From Jacaranda mimosifolia (taxonomy: Eukaryota > Streptophyta > Magnoliopsida > Lamiales > Bignoniaceae): a stretch of DNA of 64,000 nucleotides. A program made the translations under genes and the position numbers. The notes below the pieces were generated by a model, which did not search any database, was not told the origin of the DNA, and saw nothing but the letters and a program-made list of their open reading frames with translations. Numbering within the stretch: the first letter of the stretch is position 1; each line of letters opens with the position of its first letter. The stretch is taken from positions 29,777,468 through 29,841,467 of the forward strand of contig CM032129.1 of the NCBI GenBank assembly GCA_018894105.1, read 5' to 3'. Below are positions 1 to 11,873 of this stretch, one piece after another.

Positions 1-236
1 TAAACTTCAAGTTTGAAAAATAACTTTAGCATTTAATTTCTCCATGTCATGGTCTTTTATCACTTACAAGAACAAGTGATTATTTCAAATATAACAACGT
101 ATCCAAATATATCATACAAAATAAACATACTCTAAATCCATATTAATTTCAATATGTAACAAAAATTACCTTCACATATTTGCACGCATGTGTGAATTTT
201 GAAGTTCAAATTCTAATGAACTTTGAGTGTATGTTT
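1..236. other. AT-rich left flank
   Basis: AT-rich sequence to the left of the copia element. I see no gene or repeat border in it. The last five bases before the LTR (TGTTT) would be one half of the element's target duplication, but the right flank reads CATTT, so the duplication is either mutated or not recognisable. Confidence 0.5.
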
Positions 237-1170
237 TGTTGGGATCTCCTCATAATATGTTTTAATTTTAATCCTTTGCAATGATCTTATTCCATATTAA
301 ATTAGTTGTAAATAAGGAAAATACTCAATTGATTTGATAGCACAAAATCAACAGTTTTGTTTGCTCCAATCATGGCTTAGTAGTTGGAAGTTTCATATGG
401 AAATCTGCATGATTTTCTGGCAATAAAGAAGGAAAGTTTCCACTAGGACTTCATATGGAAACCTGCAATCAATGAAGAGTTATTTAAAGGAAGATATTTG
501 CTAGATCAATCTTCAAGATAATTGTCTAATTCATGCCTAGAATGAAGGAAGACAAATCTATAAAATATTCCAACATCAGGTAAGGAAAATAGCCGTTGGA
601 AATTCAATATGGCAACTTTCAAATCAAAGAAGGAAAGTTACTGTTAGAGTTTTACATAACCACATGACCAGAGTTAATTTCATATATTCAAAGAAGAAAG
701 ATAAAAGGAAAGATGCTGTTGGAATTTTTATAGCAACCTGGACTCAAGAAAGGGAAGTTAAGGCTGGAACTTTATATGGCAATATGACATGTCCAAAAGA
801 TGCAAAAAGATTTTGAATGAATTTCATCTAATTATTAGAAAAAGTTCCAAGACAAGAACACAAAGCCTTTTCTCAAAGTTTAGAATTCTACAGGATATTA
901 CTATGGAAGTTGCGCTAGAAGTTTGCTTTTGCCTTCCATCATCCAGTATGTTAGAAGTTTCTGCAATAGAGGAAGTTGCTTTTTGTTATCGATCTCTTAT
1001 ATCTTGTCTTTGTTGTAACATCATTTGTGTTTAATATAAGTGCAGGTTAAAAATCTTAAGATTATATCTTAGGTAGTGGAGTAGGCTTGCCGAACCACTA
1101 TAAATCATCGTGTTCATCTTATTTGCTACTTTCTGATATTTGTTATCTGTTTGGATCTTTATTTTTGTTA

Positions 1171-1232
1171 GGGTTAATTACAAATACCCCCCTGAGGTTT
1201 GGCCTATTTACAACGCGGTCCAAAGGTTTGGG
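1171..1232 (+). repeat. Left terminal inverted repeat of the MULE
   Basis: It pairs with 7051-7113 with few mismatches, the main one being ACGCGGTCC in place of AATAAACCC. It directly follows the 9-bp duplication TTTTTGTTA. Confidence 0.92.
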
Positions 1233-2032
1233 AAAATTACAAATACACCCTGGAGCAGACGGAAGGCCATTAAGGTGGACAATTTTTGTGAAATGGCTAT
1301 TACACCCTTGCCTGAAAAAAAAAAAGAAAAAAGTTTTAAATTTGCCAAAGACAAAAATGTCCCTTACCTGTGGCAATTACAAAAATGCCCATTAGAAGGC
1401 GGTAAAGTACAGAGGAAGACGATTGTCTTCCTCATTCTTCTCAGTTTGACAAAGAAAGAAAAACTCATCAAAAACCTAGGAAAAACCATCGGCCTACATT
1501 CCCAGAAACCAACTTCTTGTCAAACCCGCCATTATGCTCTCCATTGCGGATGTTGTCGGTGGCCATTGGAGTTCATTTCTAAGGGAGAAGTTTGAAAATA
1601 CTAGGGCTTGCAACCTTGAGAAAGGTAATTTTTTTTCTTCCAAAACTTGTTATTTTTGTACGATCTTGTTATTACCGTATATGTTTCTTCAGAATTTGTC
1701 AAAAAATACCGACTTTGTCTGTTGTTAATCATAATGTATGGATTTTTTTTCTATTTTTTGTGGGTTTTCTATTTTTCCACCAAATATGAACTTGAGTAGG
1801 TATTTTAAACATGATTTAGTCCAAGCATGTTGATAACTTTCACTTTACTGATGAACGGTGTGGTAAAACTGATGTTATTGGACCTATTTTTGCTATAACA
1901 GAATCTGGGACTATTCTGTCTGTTATGGGAAATCAGATGGAATTAAATGTAAATATTAGAAAAGTATAAGGGGGTAAATGTAATGTTTTACTGCATTTAG
2001 TAATTTGTGTTTTTCAATATTTTGTTACAGAT

Positions 2033-5000
2033 ATGGGTTCTCAAATTGTTGACCTTATTGTGCATATGCCTGACTCCACTTACAAGATTGAAAATGTTGA
2101 TCCTGACGCATACACTTATGAAAAATTGATTGGTGATACAGAGGGTATGCTAAGCAATGTAGCTTATTCTGGAAATTTGCTTTTCATTTTTAGATGTGAT
2201 TTGGTACATATTGGCTATAGGGAAAAGATGATAGTATGTGATGATAGATCTCTACAAAATATGTTTAAGTTCAATCAATGTATGAAACAGATAGATTTAT
2301 TCATACAAATAGAAGAGGCACCTCCTCTGGCTATTGACCTATTCATTTGAGATGTTGCTGGAGGCTGCTCATATTGAGGAAGGGTGCAGCAATGAGAAAA
2401 CTGATGGTAGAAAAGGTTGTACTCAGGTAGAAGGGGAACAAGTTGTTCCAGCTAGTAAGGAGGGTGAGACTGAAGTGAAAGAAAGTGTAAGTTTTCTTTG
2501 TATTTTTTGAATTGAAAATAACTGTCAGGGATGCATTAGTTTGTTATTTGAAATATGAAGGGGGTTTATGGAATATATGTATAAGTTAATGGTGTATGCT
2601 GAAGTTTTATTTGAAGTATGTGGACATATTTATAATTAGGTTGCATATGTTGCTTTGTATTAGGCTGTTGATGATAAGTGTTCTGGATATCATGTTGGTG
2701 AGGGCAATACTGTTGAAGTTGTTGAGAAGAATATTAGTGGAGACAACACATCTTCTGAGGCAGCTGCACCTCTTGAAGATGTGGTTTAGCCTATGAAAGA
2801 GGCTGTGGCTGAGGGTTTTGTAGCTCCACAAGATGTGGTGGAGGCTATTGGTGAGCGTTCTGTAGTTGGGGAAGCTGTAATGGATCCTGTTAATGAGGCA
2901 GCTCCACCTGCAAAGGATGTGGTGGAGTCCTAAGCTGAGAATTCTGTTGTTGATATTGCTGATGTTGATGCTACTGCGAAGGTAAATTATCAAAATATTT
3001 TGGCAATGTATGTTTTGTAGCATATTATTAATAACAGTTGGCTACTTATTGTAGATTGTTGAGGAGATAATGAAGGACTTTGCTGTTGAGAGGGAAAATA
3101 TGAATGAAAATGAGGAAGATTCTGCTGAAGCTGAAGATAGTGCTGAGAAGGTAAGTTAATATGAGGATGCAGTGCCAATAGGATGGTGCATTTGTAATGT
3201 TTGAGGAATTTCAATGATAAATCTGTAATATAAAAATATAGATTAGGGGTTTATTGTAAATTTATGTACACAATATGGGGTTTATTGAAAGTTTATGTAA
3301 ACTTAGAGGCGTTTATTTTAGTTATTTTACATACTTATATCCTTCACGCATAATCTGAAGTATTGTTTATTTTTATTGTAATGTCCTATAGGTTGCTGAA
3401 GATTTCTCGAGTGCGATTGTTGCTGATGACTTTTTTCATGACTGGGGTTTGAATGAAGATGAAAACTACCCTGCTAATGATCCCAATAATGGTGGTGAGT
3501 CAGAGTTAAGTTCCTTAGAGTCAAGTAAGGAAAGTGAGGAAAAGGCAGATGGAGAAGATACAAGTGAGGAAGATAGGGAGTTTAGTGTTCTCCATGGTTC
3601 AGGCTCTGAGTTGTCTGACTACCAGTTAGATGACCACTATGAGGTTCAGAAAACATCAGATGAAGATATTCCAGATGATCCTCTGGGAGGTGCTGCAGTG
3701 GACCGAGATGAATTCACCATTCCAGAAGACTCAACGTCAGAAATCAAACTTCAGAAGGGAATGGTGTTCTCTAATGTGTATGCCTTCAGAGATGCACTAC
3801 AAGAGTACATTATTAGAGTTGGATTTGAGATTGTTAGGATAAAGAATGACAAAACTAGAGTGATTGCCAAGTGTGCTTCTGATGGTTGCCCCTGGAGGAT
3901 TCATGCCTCCACCATGCCAGATGGTGTTAGTTTTGCAATCAAAACAACGGTGCCAGATCACACATGTATTAGAGTTGATCCCACCAAAGAAGCTTCTACA
4001 AAGTGGATGGCTGGGAAGTTGAAAAAAGTGCTGAGAGCTAATCCCACCATGAGGCCTAGAGGACTTAGGACAGAGCTAAGCAACTATGGGGTTGCTCCTG
4101 CTTATATGCAGCTTTACAGAGCCAAGAGGAAGGTACTTACTGATATTGAGGTCAACCACAGTGAGCCATATGCTTATCTGCTTTCATATAGTCTGATGGT
4201 GATGAGGAGGAACCCTGGTTCCATTTTTAGCATGCAATTTGAAACAAATTAAGAGTCTGAAGATGGTGCTGAAAGTAGTTTAATTCCACATGAACCTACT
4301 TTCAAGAGATGCTTCATGGGATTGAAAGCATTGAGAGATGGCTTTTTGAATGGCTGTGGGCCCTTTATAGGATTTGATGGATGTCACTTGAAGGGGCCAT
4401 ATGGAGGAGTTCTACTGGCAACAGTAAGTCTTGATAGAAACAACGGGCTATTTCTAGTTGCATTTGCTGTTGTTGAAACTGAATGCAAGGAGAGTTGGGG
4501 ATTTTTCTTCGAATGCTTGGGGGATTCAATAATGACAAGCCCTGGGCCTTCATGACTGATAGACAGAAGGTATTCCTATATTCTGTTGTCTTTCTACAAC
4601 TTAACTGGTTTTATTGGTTATTTTTCACATACATAAATGCCTCTTCGGTTAGGTCTACAAACCTTTAAGGTGGTAAATGTAATATCATATATAGATTTTA
4701 TATAGTATGTAAAATGATTGCATTTCAGACTGTTTGTTTGCTACATATGTACAAGTTGAAGGGGGTAAAGGTAGGATTATAACTATTTCAAGGATGTGCA
4801 ATTTATGTTTGTTAAAGTTAAAGGTTCCCTTGATATGTATCTACAAAATTATAGGCTCTTCCAGGTGCTGTCTTTTGCATGCAAATGTCATTTGGGTCTT
4901 TGTCAGGCTTGTCAAATACTAAGGGGTAAATGTAATCTTGTAATTACCTTAAGGGGTTAAATGTAGTATTGATAGTAACTAAAAGGTTCTTTTGTTATAT

Positions 5001-6253
5001 GTTGGAAACTTAAAGGGTTTCTGTGATATTATTTGTGACCTTTTCCTTTCTACTGGTAGGGCTTCATTGAAGCTATAACTGTGCTTGCTCCCAATGTTGT
5101 AAATAGGAAGTGTTGCAGGCATATTTATGCCAATTTTAGACAACACTTTCCAGGAGTGCTTTTGAAAATATATTTTTGGATGGCTGTGCGTTCTTATAAT
5201 GTCTAAGGTTTTAATTAGGCAATGTATAAGATAAGAGAGCATAGTCAGGCTGTACATGATTGGTTGATGGGAATTCCTGTTCAGTTATGGGCAAGGCATG
5301 CTTTTGATTTAAGGTTGAAAAATAATCATGTCACAAACAATATTTCTGAATCTTTCAACCACTGGATAGGTGAGCTGAGGTCAAAACCAATTTTAACCCT
5401 TCTTGATGGTCTTAGAACAAAGTAAATGACTAGGATGAGGATGAGGTTTGAGAGAGGGAAGATGTGGACTAACTGTGTTTGTGAGAATGTGGTCTCAAAG
5501 ATCAATGGTTTGAAGGAATAAGCTGTGTCATGTCAGTTGACAATTAGTAGTGCATATGAGTTACAGGTGTTAGAAAAAGAGATGCATTATATTGTCAACC
5601 TTGATGATAGGAGCTGTGATTGCAGAGAATGGGATATTTCTGTCATTCCATGCAAGCATGCTATTTTGGCCATATCCTATAAGAGAGAGTCAGTAGAGCT
5701 TTATTTAGATATTAGCTTCTACAGGATTGTTTACTTGAAGGCCTACTCAGAGGTGATACATCCAATTCTGGATATTACCTTTTGGCCTTTAGACTTGAAT
5801 CCATAGCCACCAAAAGTACTTCCTCCTAAAATGAAGAAGCTGTCAGGTAGGCCCAAGAAGAGCAGAAGAAGAGAGCCAGGTGAGGCACCAGCTGCCACAC
5901 AAAGCAAGAGATCATGCGCTCTTAGATGCTCCACCTGCCAATCATTTGGGCACAACAAAAAGACCTGCAGCCAGCAATCTCAGTCCACCTCTTAGGCATC
6001 TCAGTCCACTACTCAGAATAGGAAGAAGGTTTGAAGTCTTTATTTGATGATAGTGAGGCTTATTTGAATTTTTAAAACTTGCTATTTACTGTTTTATTGT
6101 CTTTTTGCAGTGAAGAAGTGATAAATCTATCCACTTTGATGCTAATACTCCATTGGCTGAAATTCTAAGAGAAATCAAGAGGAAAAAGAAGGCTACATCC
6201 AGCTCTAAATCTGCTGCCGCACATGTGCACATGAGGGGTGGAAGACAGTCATG
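2033..6253 (+). pseudogene. MULE transposase gene (mudrA-like), broken
   Basis: The segments can be read in order. An open frame of 105 codons at 2033-2350 resembles the PB1-like N-terminal domain of many plant MULE proteins and follows a TTTGTTACAG acceptor. A long acidic frame (3449-4252) leads into the MuDR DNA-binding domain, with C and H residues in CASDGCPWRIHA and DHTC. A TAA at 4250-4252 then interrupts the same frame, which continues at 4316 with the transposase core FIGFDGCHLKGPYGG. A likely intron spans 4570-5059: AAG|GTATTC to GGTAG|GGCTTC joins DRQK to GFIEA. Further breaks follow near 5200. The SWIM finger (CDC...CKH) is at about 5610-5660 and a CCHC knuckle (CSTCQSFGHNKKTC) at 5927-5968. 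The protein would have excised or inserted the element; as it stands it cannot be translated intact. Confidence 0.88.
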
Positions 6254-7050
6254 AGATGTTGCTTAAATCTGTCATCTGTCCTTATGTTTCTTTTGTCAAT
6301 CTGAATTTTTGAAAAACTGTAAATTGGGGTCTATTATTTTATGACTACTGGGGAACCCTACAATGGATTTTTTTGTTGTCTTGCTGGATAACTTTATGAA
6401 AATATTTTGTAAGTATTTGGATGATGAATTTGTAAGTTAATTTAAGGCTTTTGCAGTATTTGGATGATGAATCTGTCAAACTTATCATATTTCAAGGATT
6501 GAAATGTAAGGATTTTGCAGTATTTATAGTTGGTGCACAAATTTCAGCTTTTCTTTATAACATTTTATGTAGTTTTATTCAAAGTTCAGGGGGGGTATTT
6601 GCAACGTGTCTTAATTTGTATTTATAAAAGGATTGGGTTATTTAACTTGTGTAAGTTTTTTATTATTCTAGGGGGGTAAAAGTAATGTTATATATAGGCC
6701 ATATGCAAAAAAAATATATGTATTAAGGAGATAAAAAATTATATTTATAAATGTAAAATCAATGATTAAACAAATCAAAATTATTGAAAATTTTGTCAAA
6801 CTGTCATTTGCAATGCTTTACAAAAAATTGACAAATAGAACCTCATAGTCCTGAAATTATTACAAGTAGGTCCAAGGGTATTTTTGTCTTAAAAATAATA
6901 ATAATAGTATCCTAAGGGCTTTTTCGGATTTTCATGTAATTTTTTTGATGACATCAACACTTTTTTTGACGGAGCTTGACGAACTTTCAAATTTGTAAGA
7001 CGGAGCAAAACCTCAGGGTGGTGTTTTTTTTTTTTTTTTTTTTTTTTTTT

Positions 7051-7113
7051 CCCGAAACCTTTGGGTTTATTTGTACATAGGCCAAACCTCAGGGGGTTAT
7101 GTGTAATTATCCC
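7051..7113 (-). repeat. Right terminal inverted repeat of the MULE
   Basis: It is the inverted partner of 1171-1232. It is followed by the second TTTTTGTTA (7114-7122) and then by the resumed LTR sequence TATAAAACC. Confidence 0.92.
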
Positions 7114-7223
7114 TTTTTGTTATATAAAACCTTTTACAAAAACCTTCTTAAGAAGTAAAGAGTGTTAATTGATTGAGAAAAAGATCAATTCACCACTCTC
7201 TTGATCCCACTTATATTTACAAT

Positions 7224-7235
7224 TGGCATTGGAGC
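7224..7235 (+). promoter_or_regulatory. Degenerate primer binding site of the copia element
   Basis: TGGCATTGGAGC starts two bases after the LTR end. It matches 9 of 12 positions of the sequence TGGTATCAGAGC that in most plant copia elements pairs with the 3' end of initiator tRNA-Met. The mismatches fit an old, inactive copy. Confidence 0.65.
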
Positions 7236-7285
7236 TCTGGAGCTCACATAATAAGTTCTAGCCAACTTTAGCTTAATCGATCCTA

Positions 7286-8806
7286 ATGGCTGCATCTAAT
7301 TTTGATGTTTATGCAGAAGGACACTCACACACTCATCCACCTTTGTTCGATGAAACAAACTACTCCACATGGAAGAATCGAATCGAAGAGTTTTTCATAG
7401 CTCTTGTTTATGACTTATGGAGTATAGTTATTGATGGACCACTTATTCCAACTACCAAAAGCATGTCACCCAAAGGCAGAATGAAACTTACTGTGGAAGA
7501 CAAAAGAATGTTGTCCATGAATGCCAAAGCCAAGAATATTCTATCTTGCGCCTTGGTTAAAGAAGAGTATAATAGAATCAGCACTTGCTCTACTGCAAAA
7601 GAGATGTGGAATATGCTTCAAGTCACCCATGAAGGAACATCTCAGGTAAAACAAGAAAGGATTGCATTACTTACTCACCAATACAAAATGTTCTCTATGA
7701 AAATAGGTGAATCAATAAGCCAAATGTATGCCTGATTCATGGAGATAGTCAACCCCATGTTTGCACTAGGAAAAGTCGTATCAGAAAGTGAACAAGTTCA
7801 AAAAATCCTGCAATCTTTACCTCGGGAATGGACACCAAAGGTCATTGCAATACATGAGGCCAAAAATCTAGAAATCCTTTCAATGGGAGAGCTCATCAGA
7901 TCACTTACTTCTTATGAAATGACACTCCTATCAAAAGAAGAAAGTTTTGAAGGCAGAATTAAGAAGAACATAGCATTTAATTCAGAACAAGTTAACTGGA
8001 ATGAAGATTCAGGAGATCTGGATGAGGATACCCTAAATGATGAAATAGCAATGATTACAAAATATCTCAGACAACTAACACAAGTGAGGAATCGTTTCAA
8101 AAGAGACAACAAGTCAATTTCAAGGAGAGGCAGTACTGACTACCAACAACCTGAACAAATAATTTGCCATGAATGCCATGAAGTTGATCACAAAAGACTT
8201 GACTGCCGAAGGCTCAAATGAAATTCCAAACCCGAGAAAAGTTCCAAATCCAGAGCAATTACTATTACGTGCGATGATTCAGATTTAGATCAATTCGACA
8301 AAGAGGACAACTGTCTTATGGCTGATCGACAGGTAACTCTATTTTTTGAAATAAGTACCAATAATTCTGAACAAGAAAATGCTAGGTTGCATGAGGAATT
8401 TCAAAATCAACTAGCTGAAATGCAACAGGAAATAAACTCTCTAAACTATCAGATAAAGAATATTCTTGATGAAAAAGCTGAACTTGTTCAAAGTTATAAC
8501 AAAATTATCAAGAAGGATGTGGATGATAGAAATAGGCTTGTTAGAAAAATTCAAGAGCTTGAAAATGAAAATTCCTTTCTATTAGAAGAGAATTACAACT
8601 TGAAAAGAACTATTAAAGGAAAAAGGAAAAAGGAAAATGGGCGAACCCAAAACCTTTTTTTTTTTTTTGAAAAAAGGAAACAGAAAGTTTGTTATACTTG
8701 TGGTAAGAAAGGTCATGTTTGCTACAAATATCCGAAAAGAAATAATATTGGAACTAAATACTTATGGATTCCAAAGACTAATAAGCAAGGACCCGGTACT
8801 ACGTAG
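7286..8806 (+). pseudogene. Copia gag region, broken by stops
   Basis: The frame starts MAASNFDVYAEGHSH and contains the DETNYSTWKNRIEEFF stretch common to plant copia Gag proteins (capsid-like, UBN2 type). A TGA at 7733-7735 interrupts it where the family usually has Arg; the change fits CGA to TGA, a C-to-T change at a CpG. A first CCHC knuckle (CHECHEVDHKRLDC) stands at about 8164-8205, followed by a TGA at 8219-8221. The same frame continues from 8318 as a coiled-coil-like, Glu/Lys/Asn-rich stretch. A second knuckle near 8693-8735 has lost its last Cys (CYTCGKKGHVCYKY). A T12 run lies at about 8657-8668. Gag would package the RNA of the element. Confidence 0.85.
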
Positions 8807-8867
8807 GTACCTAAAATATTGACAAATTGCCATACAGGTTCCACTTAAGAAGAATAAAAAAGACAAA

Positions 8868-9950
8868 TGGTACCTGGACAGCGGATATTCCAGACATATG
8901 ACCAGAGATAAATCATTCTTTACAAATCTATAGGACTTTAGTGGAGGGAATGCCCTGTTTGCTGATAACACAAATGGTAAAATCATAGGTAAAGGCACTG
9001 CTGAAAAAATCAATGGAACTTCCATTGAGAATGCCTGGCTGGTAGATGGTCTGAAATATAATCTTTTAAGCATCAGCCAGCTCTGTGACAAAGGGTATCA
9101 GGTACAATTCCAACCCTCACATTGCATTGTTACTAAGAATGATAAAATCATTTTTTTCGTTGTTAGGGACATAAACATTTACTGCATTAATTTGGATGAT
9201 TTATCTAGCCAAAATGTTGAATGTCTGGTAGCTTTAGAAGATCCTAGTTGGACATGGCATAGACGACTTGGACATGCAAACATGAATTTACTTGATCATC
9301 TTGCTAAAAAGGATCTTATTAAAGGGATTTCCAAGATTGGATTTGTGAAAGACAAAGTATGTGATGCATGCATTAAGGGAAAACAAATCAAAATATCTTT
9401 CAAACCTATCAATGACATATCTTCATCAAAACCTCTTGATCTTCTTTATCTTGATCTTTTTGGACCTATGAAAACATCTTCTCTTAGTGGAAGCAAATAT
9501 GTTTTTTTGATTGTTGATGATTTTTCACAATTTACCTAGGTTTGATTTCTTTCTCACAAAAATGATGCCCTAAAATCTTTCGTATCTCTTGCTAAGAAAA
9601 TCCAAAATGAAAAAGGGTATTTCATTAAAGCTATAAGGAGTGATCATGGAACGGAATTTGATGATAATGAGTTTATGATCTTTTGTGATGAAAATGGATA
9701 TTCCCACAATTTTTCTGCACCAAAAACACCACAACAAAATGGAGTGGTAGAAAGAAAAAACAGAATTCTTCAAGAAATGTCACAAACAATGTTGAATGAA
9801 TATGAGTTGCCTAAATCATTTTGGGGGAGGCTGTAAATACTGCATGCTGACCTTTTATCAAAAAAACCCCTTATGAATTATGGCATAGTAAAATACCAAA
9901 CATCTCATATTTTCGTGTATTTAGATGTAAATGCTTCATTCTGAATGACA
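8868..9950 (+). pseudogene. Copia protease and integrase region, broken
   Basis: The reading frame shifts relative to gag near 8800-8868. The protease site reads WYLDSGYSRHMT, with the catalytic Asp in DSG. The GAG-pre-integrase zinc motif follows at about 9250-9380 (HRRLGHAN...CDACIKGKQ). The integrase core follows with LDLFGPM (first Asp), IRSDHGTEF (second Asp) and PQQNGVVERKN (Glu), so all three acidic positions can be seen. Stops occur at 9537-9539 (TAG) and near 9834, and the frame changes again before 9998. The order integrase then reverse transcriptase defines Ty1/copia. Confidence 0.88.
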
Positions 9951-9997
9951 GAGATCATCTTGCTAAATTTGATTCAAAATTAGATGAAGACATATTC

Positions 9998-11873
9998 GTG
10001 GGATATTCAGTTCATAGCAAAGCTTATCAAGTTTTTAACAAGAGGAAAAGAACCATACAAGAGTCCATACATGTTGTTTTTGATGAAACTAATCCTCTAA
10101 TTGCCAAAAATACTTTGAGCATAGAATTTGTAGGTATTGATAGAATCATTGAAGTAGTCCAGCAAGAGAAGGAAACTGAAAAAGAAAGTTCCAAATAAAA
10201 CATTAATGAAATTCCAAGCGGAATTTCTAATGAAGGAGACGAAGAAAAGATGCGGAAGTTCAAACATGCATCGAGTCATCTAATTAATAAAATAATTGGG
10301 AATCTAGAAGCGAGAATAATGACTCGATCAAAGGCAAAAGATTATGATACTGGTAATATAGTTCTCTTATCACTCATACAACCTGTTGCTATGCTTGAAG
10401 CACTAAATGAAAAGTACTGGAAAGATGCAATGATGGAAGAACTTTCCCAGTTTGATTAAAATAATGTGTGGAACTTGATAAAAAGGCCTATTGATAGACC
10501 AATCATTGGAACCAAGTGGATTTTTCAAAACAAACTAGATGAGAAGGGAATCATGGTAAGAAACAAGACAAGACTTGTTGCAAAAGGGTATTCACAACAG
10601 GAAGGTATTAATTTTGATGAAACATATGCACCCGTAGCACAATTAGAGTTGATCCACATGTTGCTTGCATATACATCTTACAAAAATTTCACTCTTTTCC
10701 AAATGGATGTCAAAAGTGCATTTTTGAATGACCTTATTAAAGAAGAGGCTTATGTTGAACAACGACCAAGTTTTGAAAATTCTGATTTTTCCAATCATGT
10801 TTTTAAATTATCTAAAGCATTATATGGTTTAAAACAAGCCCTCAAGGCTTGGTACGAAAGGCTGAATACTTTTCTTCTCTCTAAAGGATTTTCCAGGAGC
10901 ACCATTGACACCATTCTTTTTCATAAAGAAAGTTGATAATGAAATGCTAATGGTACAAATTTATGTAGATGATATCATATTTGGTGGTACTAAAAATTCT
11001 CTTTCTGATGATTTTGCAAGTTCTATGAAAAGTGAGTTTGAAATGAGTTTCATGGGAGAATTAAACTTCTTCCTTAGACTGCAAATCAAACAAAGTTCCA
11101 CAGGAATATTCATATGCCAAGAAAAATATACAAGGGAACTACTCAAGAAGTTTGGAATGGAAAATTGCAAGGAAACATCAATTCCCATAGCACCAAACAC
11201 CAAACTAGAGACCGATCCATAAGAAAAGGGAGTTGACGAAACAATATACCGAGGAATGATTGGAAGTTTGCTCTATCTCACTGTAAGTAGACCATATATT
11301 CTATTCTCAAGAAGCTTGTGTGCCCGATTTCAAGCAAATCCCACGGAATCCCACATTCGAGCGGTGAAACGAATATTAAGATACTTAAAGGGATCTCCTC
11401 ACCTCGGTATCTGGTATCTTCACTCAAAATATTTCTCTCTTGTTGGATATTCTCATGCTGACTATGTAGGATGCAAGATCGATCGTAAAAGTACCACGGG
11501 AACTTGTCAATTTCTTGGAGAAAGATTGGTAAGTTGATGTAGCAAAAAACAAAGCATTGTCGCACTATCAACAACGGAAGCAGAATATATGGCACTTGGA
11601 AATTGCTGCGCCTAGATTCTTTGGATGAAACAAACTCTCCAGGATTATGGTATGAATTTCTTCAACATACCTATAAAATGTGATAATACTAGTGAAATTA
11701 GTATAACAAAAAATCTTGTTCATCATTCTAGAACCAAACATATAGAAATTAAGCATTATTTCATAAAAGATCATGTTTCTAGTGGTGTCATTTGTGTAAA
11801 TTATGTGGAAACTAAGTTCCAGTTGGCAGATATTTTCACTTCTGATGAGAGTTTCACTTTTCTTAAAAACTAG
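9998..11873 (+). pseudogene. Copia reverse transcriptase and RNase H region, broken
   Basis: The end of the integrase (YSVHSKAYQVFNKRKRTIQE) leads into the reverse transcriptase: WNLIKRPIDRPIIGTKWIF, the KARLVAKGY-like stretch (here TRLVAKGY), QMDVKSAFLN, and the active site YVDDIIFG at about 10962. The frame switches at about 10905-10936. Stops lie at 10457-10459, 11220-11222 and 11535-11537. RNase H is visible as ADYVGCKIDRKSTTGTC, TTEAEYMAL and the C-terminal KHIEIKHYFIKD. The enzyme would copy the element RNA into DNA; this copy is inactive. Confidence 0.9.

Larger units (their letters stand above)
1171..7113 (+). mobile_element. Mutator-like element (MULE) with broken mudrA-type transposase, inserted in the copia 5' LTR
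   Basis: Terminal inverted repeats of about 62 bp face each other at 1171-1232 and 7051-7113. The left end reads GGGTTAATTACAAATACCCC and the right end, on the opposite strand, GGGATAATTACACATAACCC; both continue CTGAGGTTTGGCCTAT. The element is flanked by identical 9-bp copies of TTTTTGTTA at 1162-1170 and 7114-7122, the duplication length typical of Mutator. The inner part encodes a PB1-like N-terminal segment, a MuDR-type DNA-binding domain, a MULE transposase core, a SWIM zinc finger and a CCHC knuckle, with introns and several breaks. A run of 27 T lies against the right repeat at 7024-7050. Confidence 0.95.
237..7221 (+). repeat. 5' LTR of the copia element, split by the MULE insertion
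   Basis: The LTR sequence lies at 237-1170 and resumes at 7123-7221 after the inserted element and the second copy of its 9-bp target duplication. Joined, it is about 1033 bp and matches the 1029-bp 3' LTR throughout, including the end ATTTACA. The 3' LTR has no interruption at the equivalent point, which fixes the order of events: the retrotransposon came first and the MULE second. Confidence 0.95.

Noticed and set aside
789..1034. 81-codon frame in the 5' LTR, conserved as 12914-13159 in the 3' LTR
   Set aside because: It is conserved only because the two LTRs are copies. It has no start context or known domain and lies in LTR sequence.
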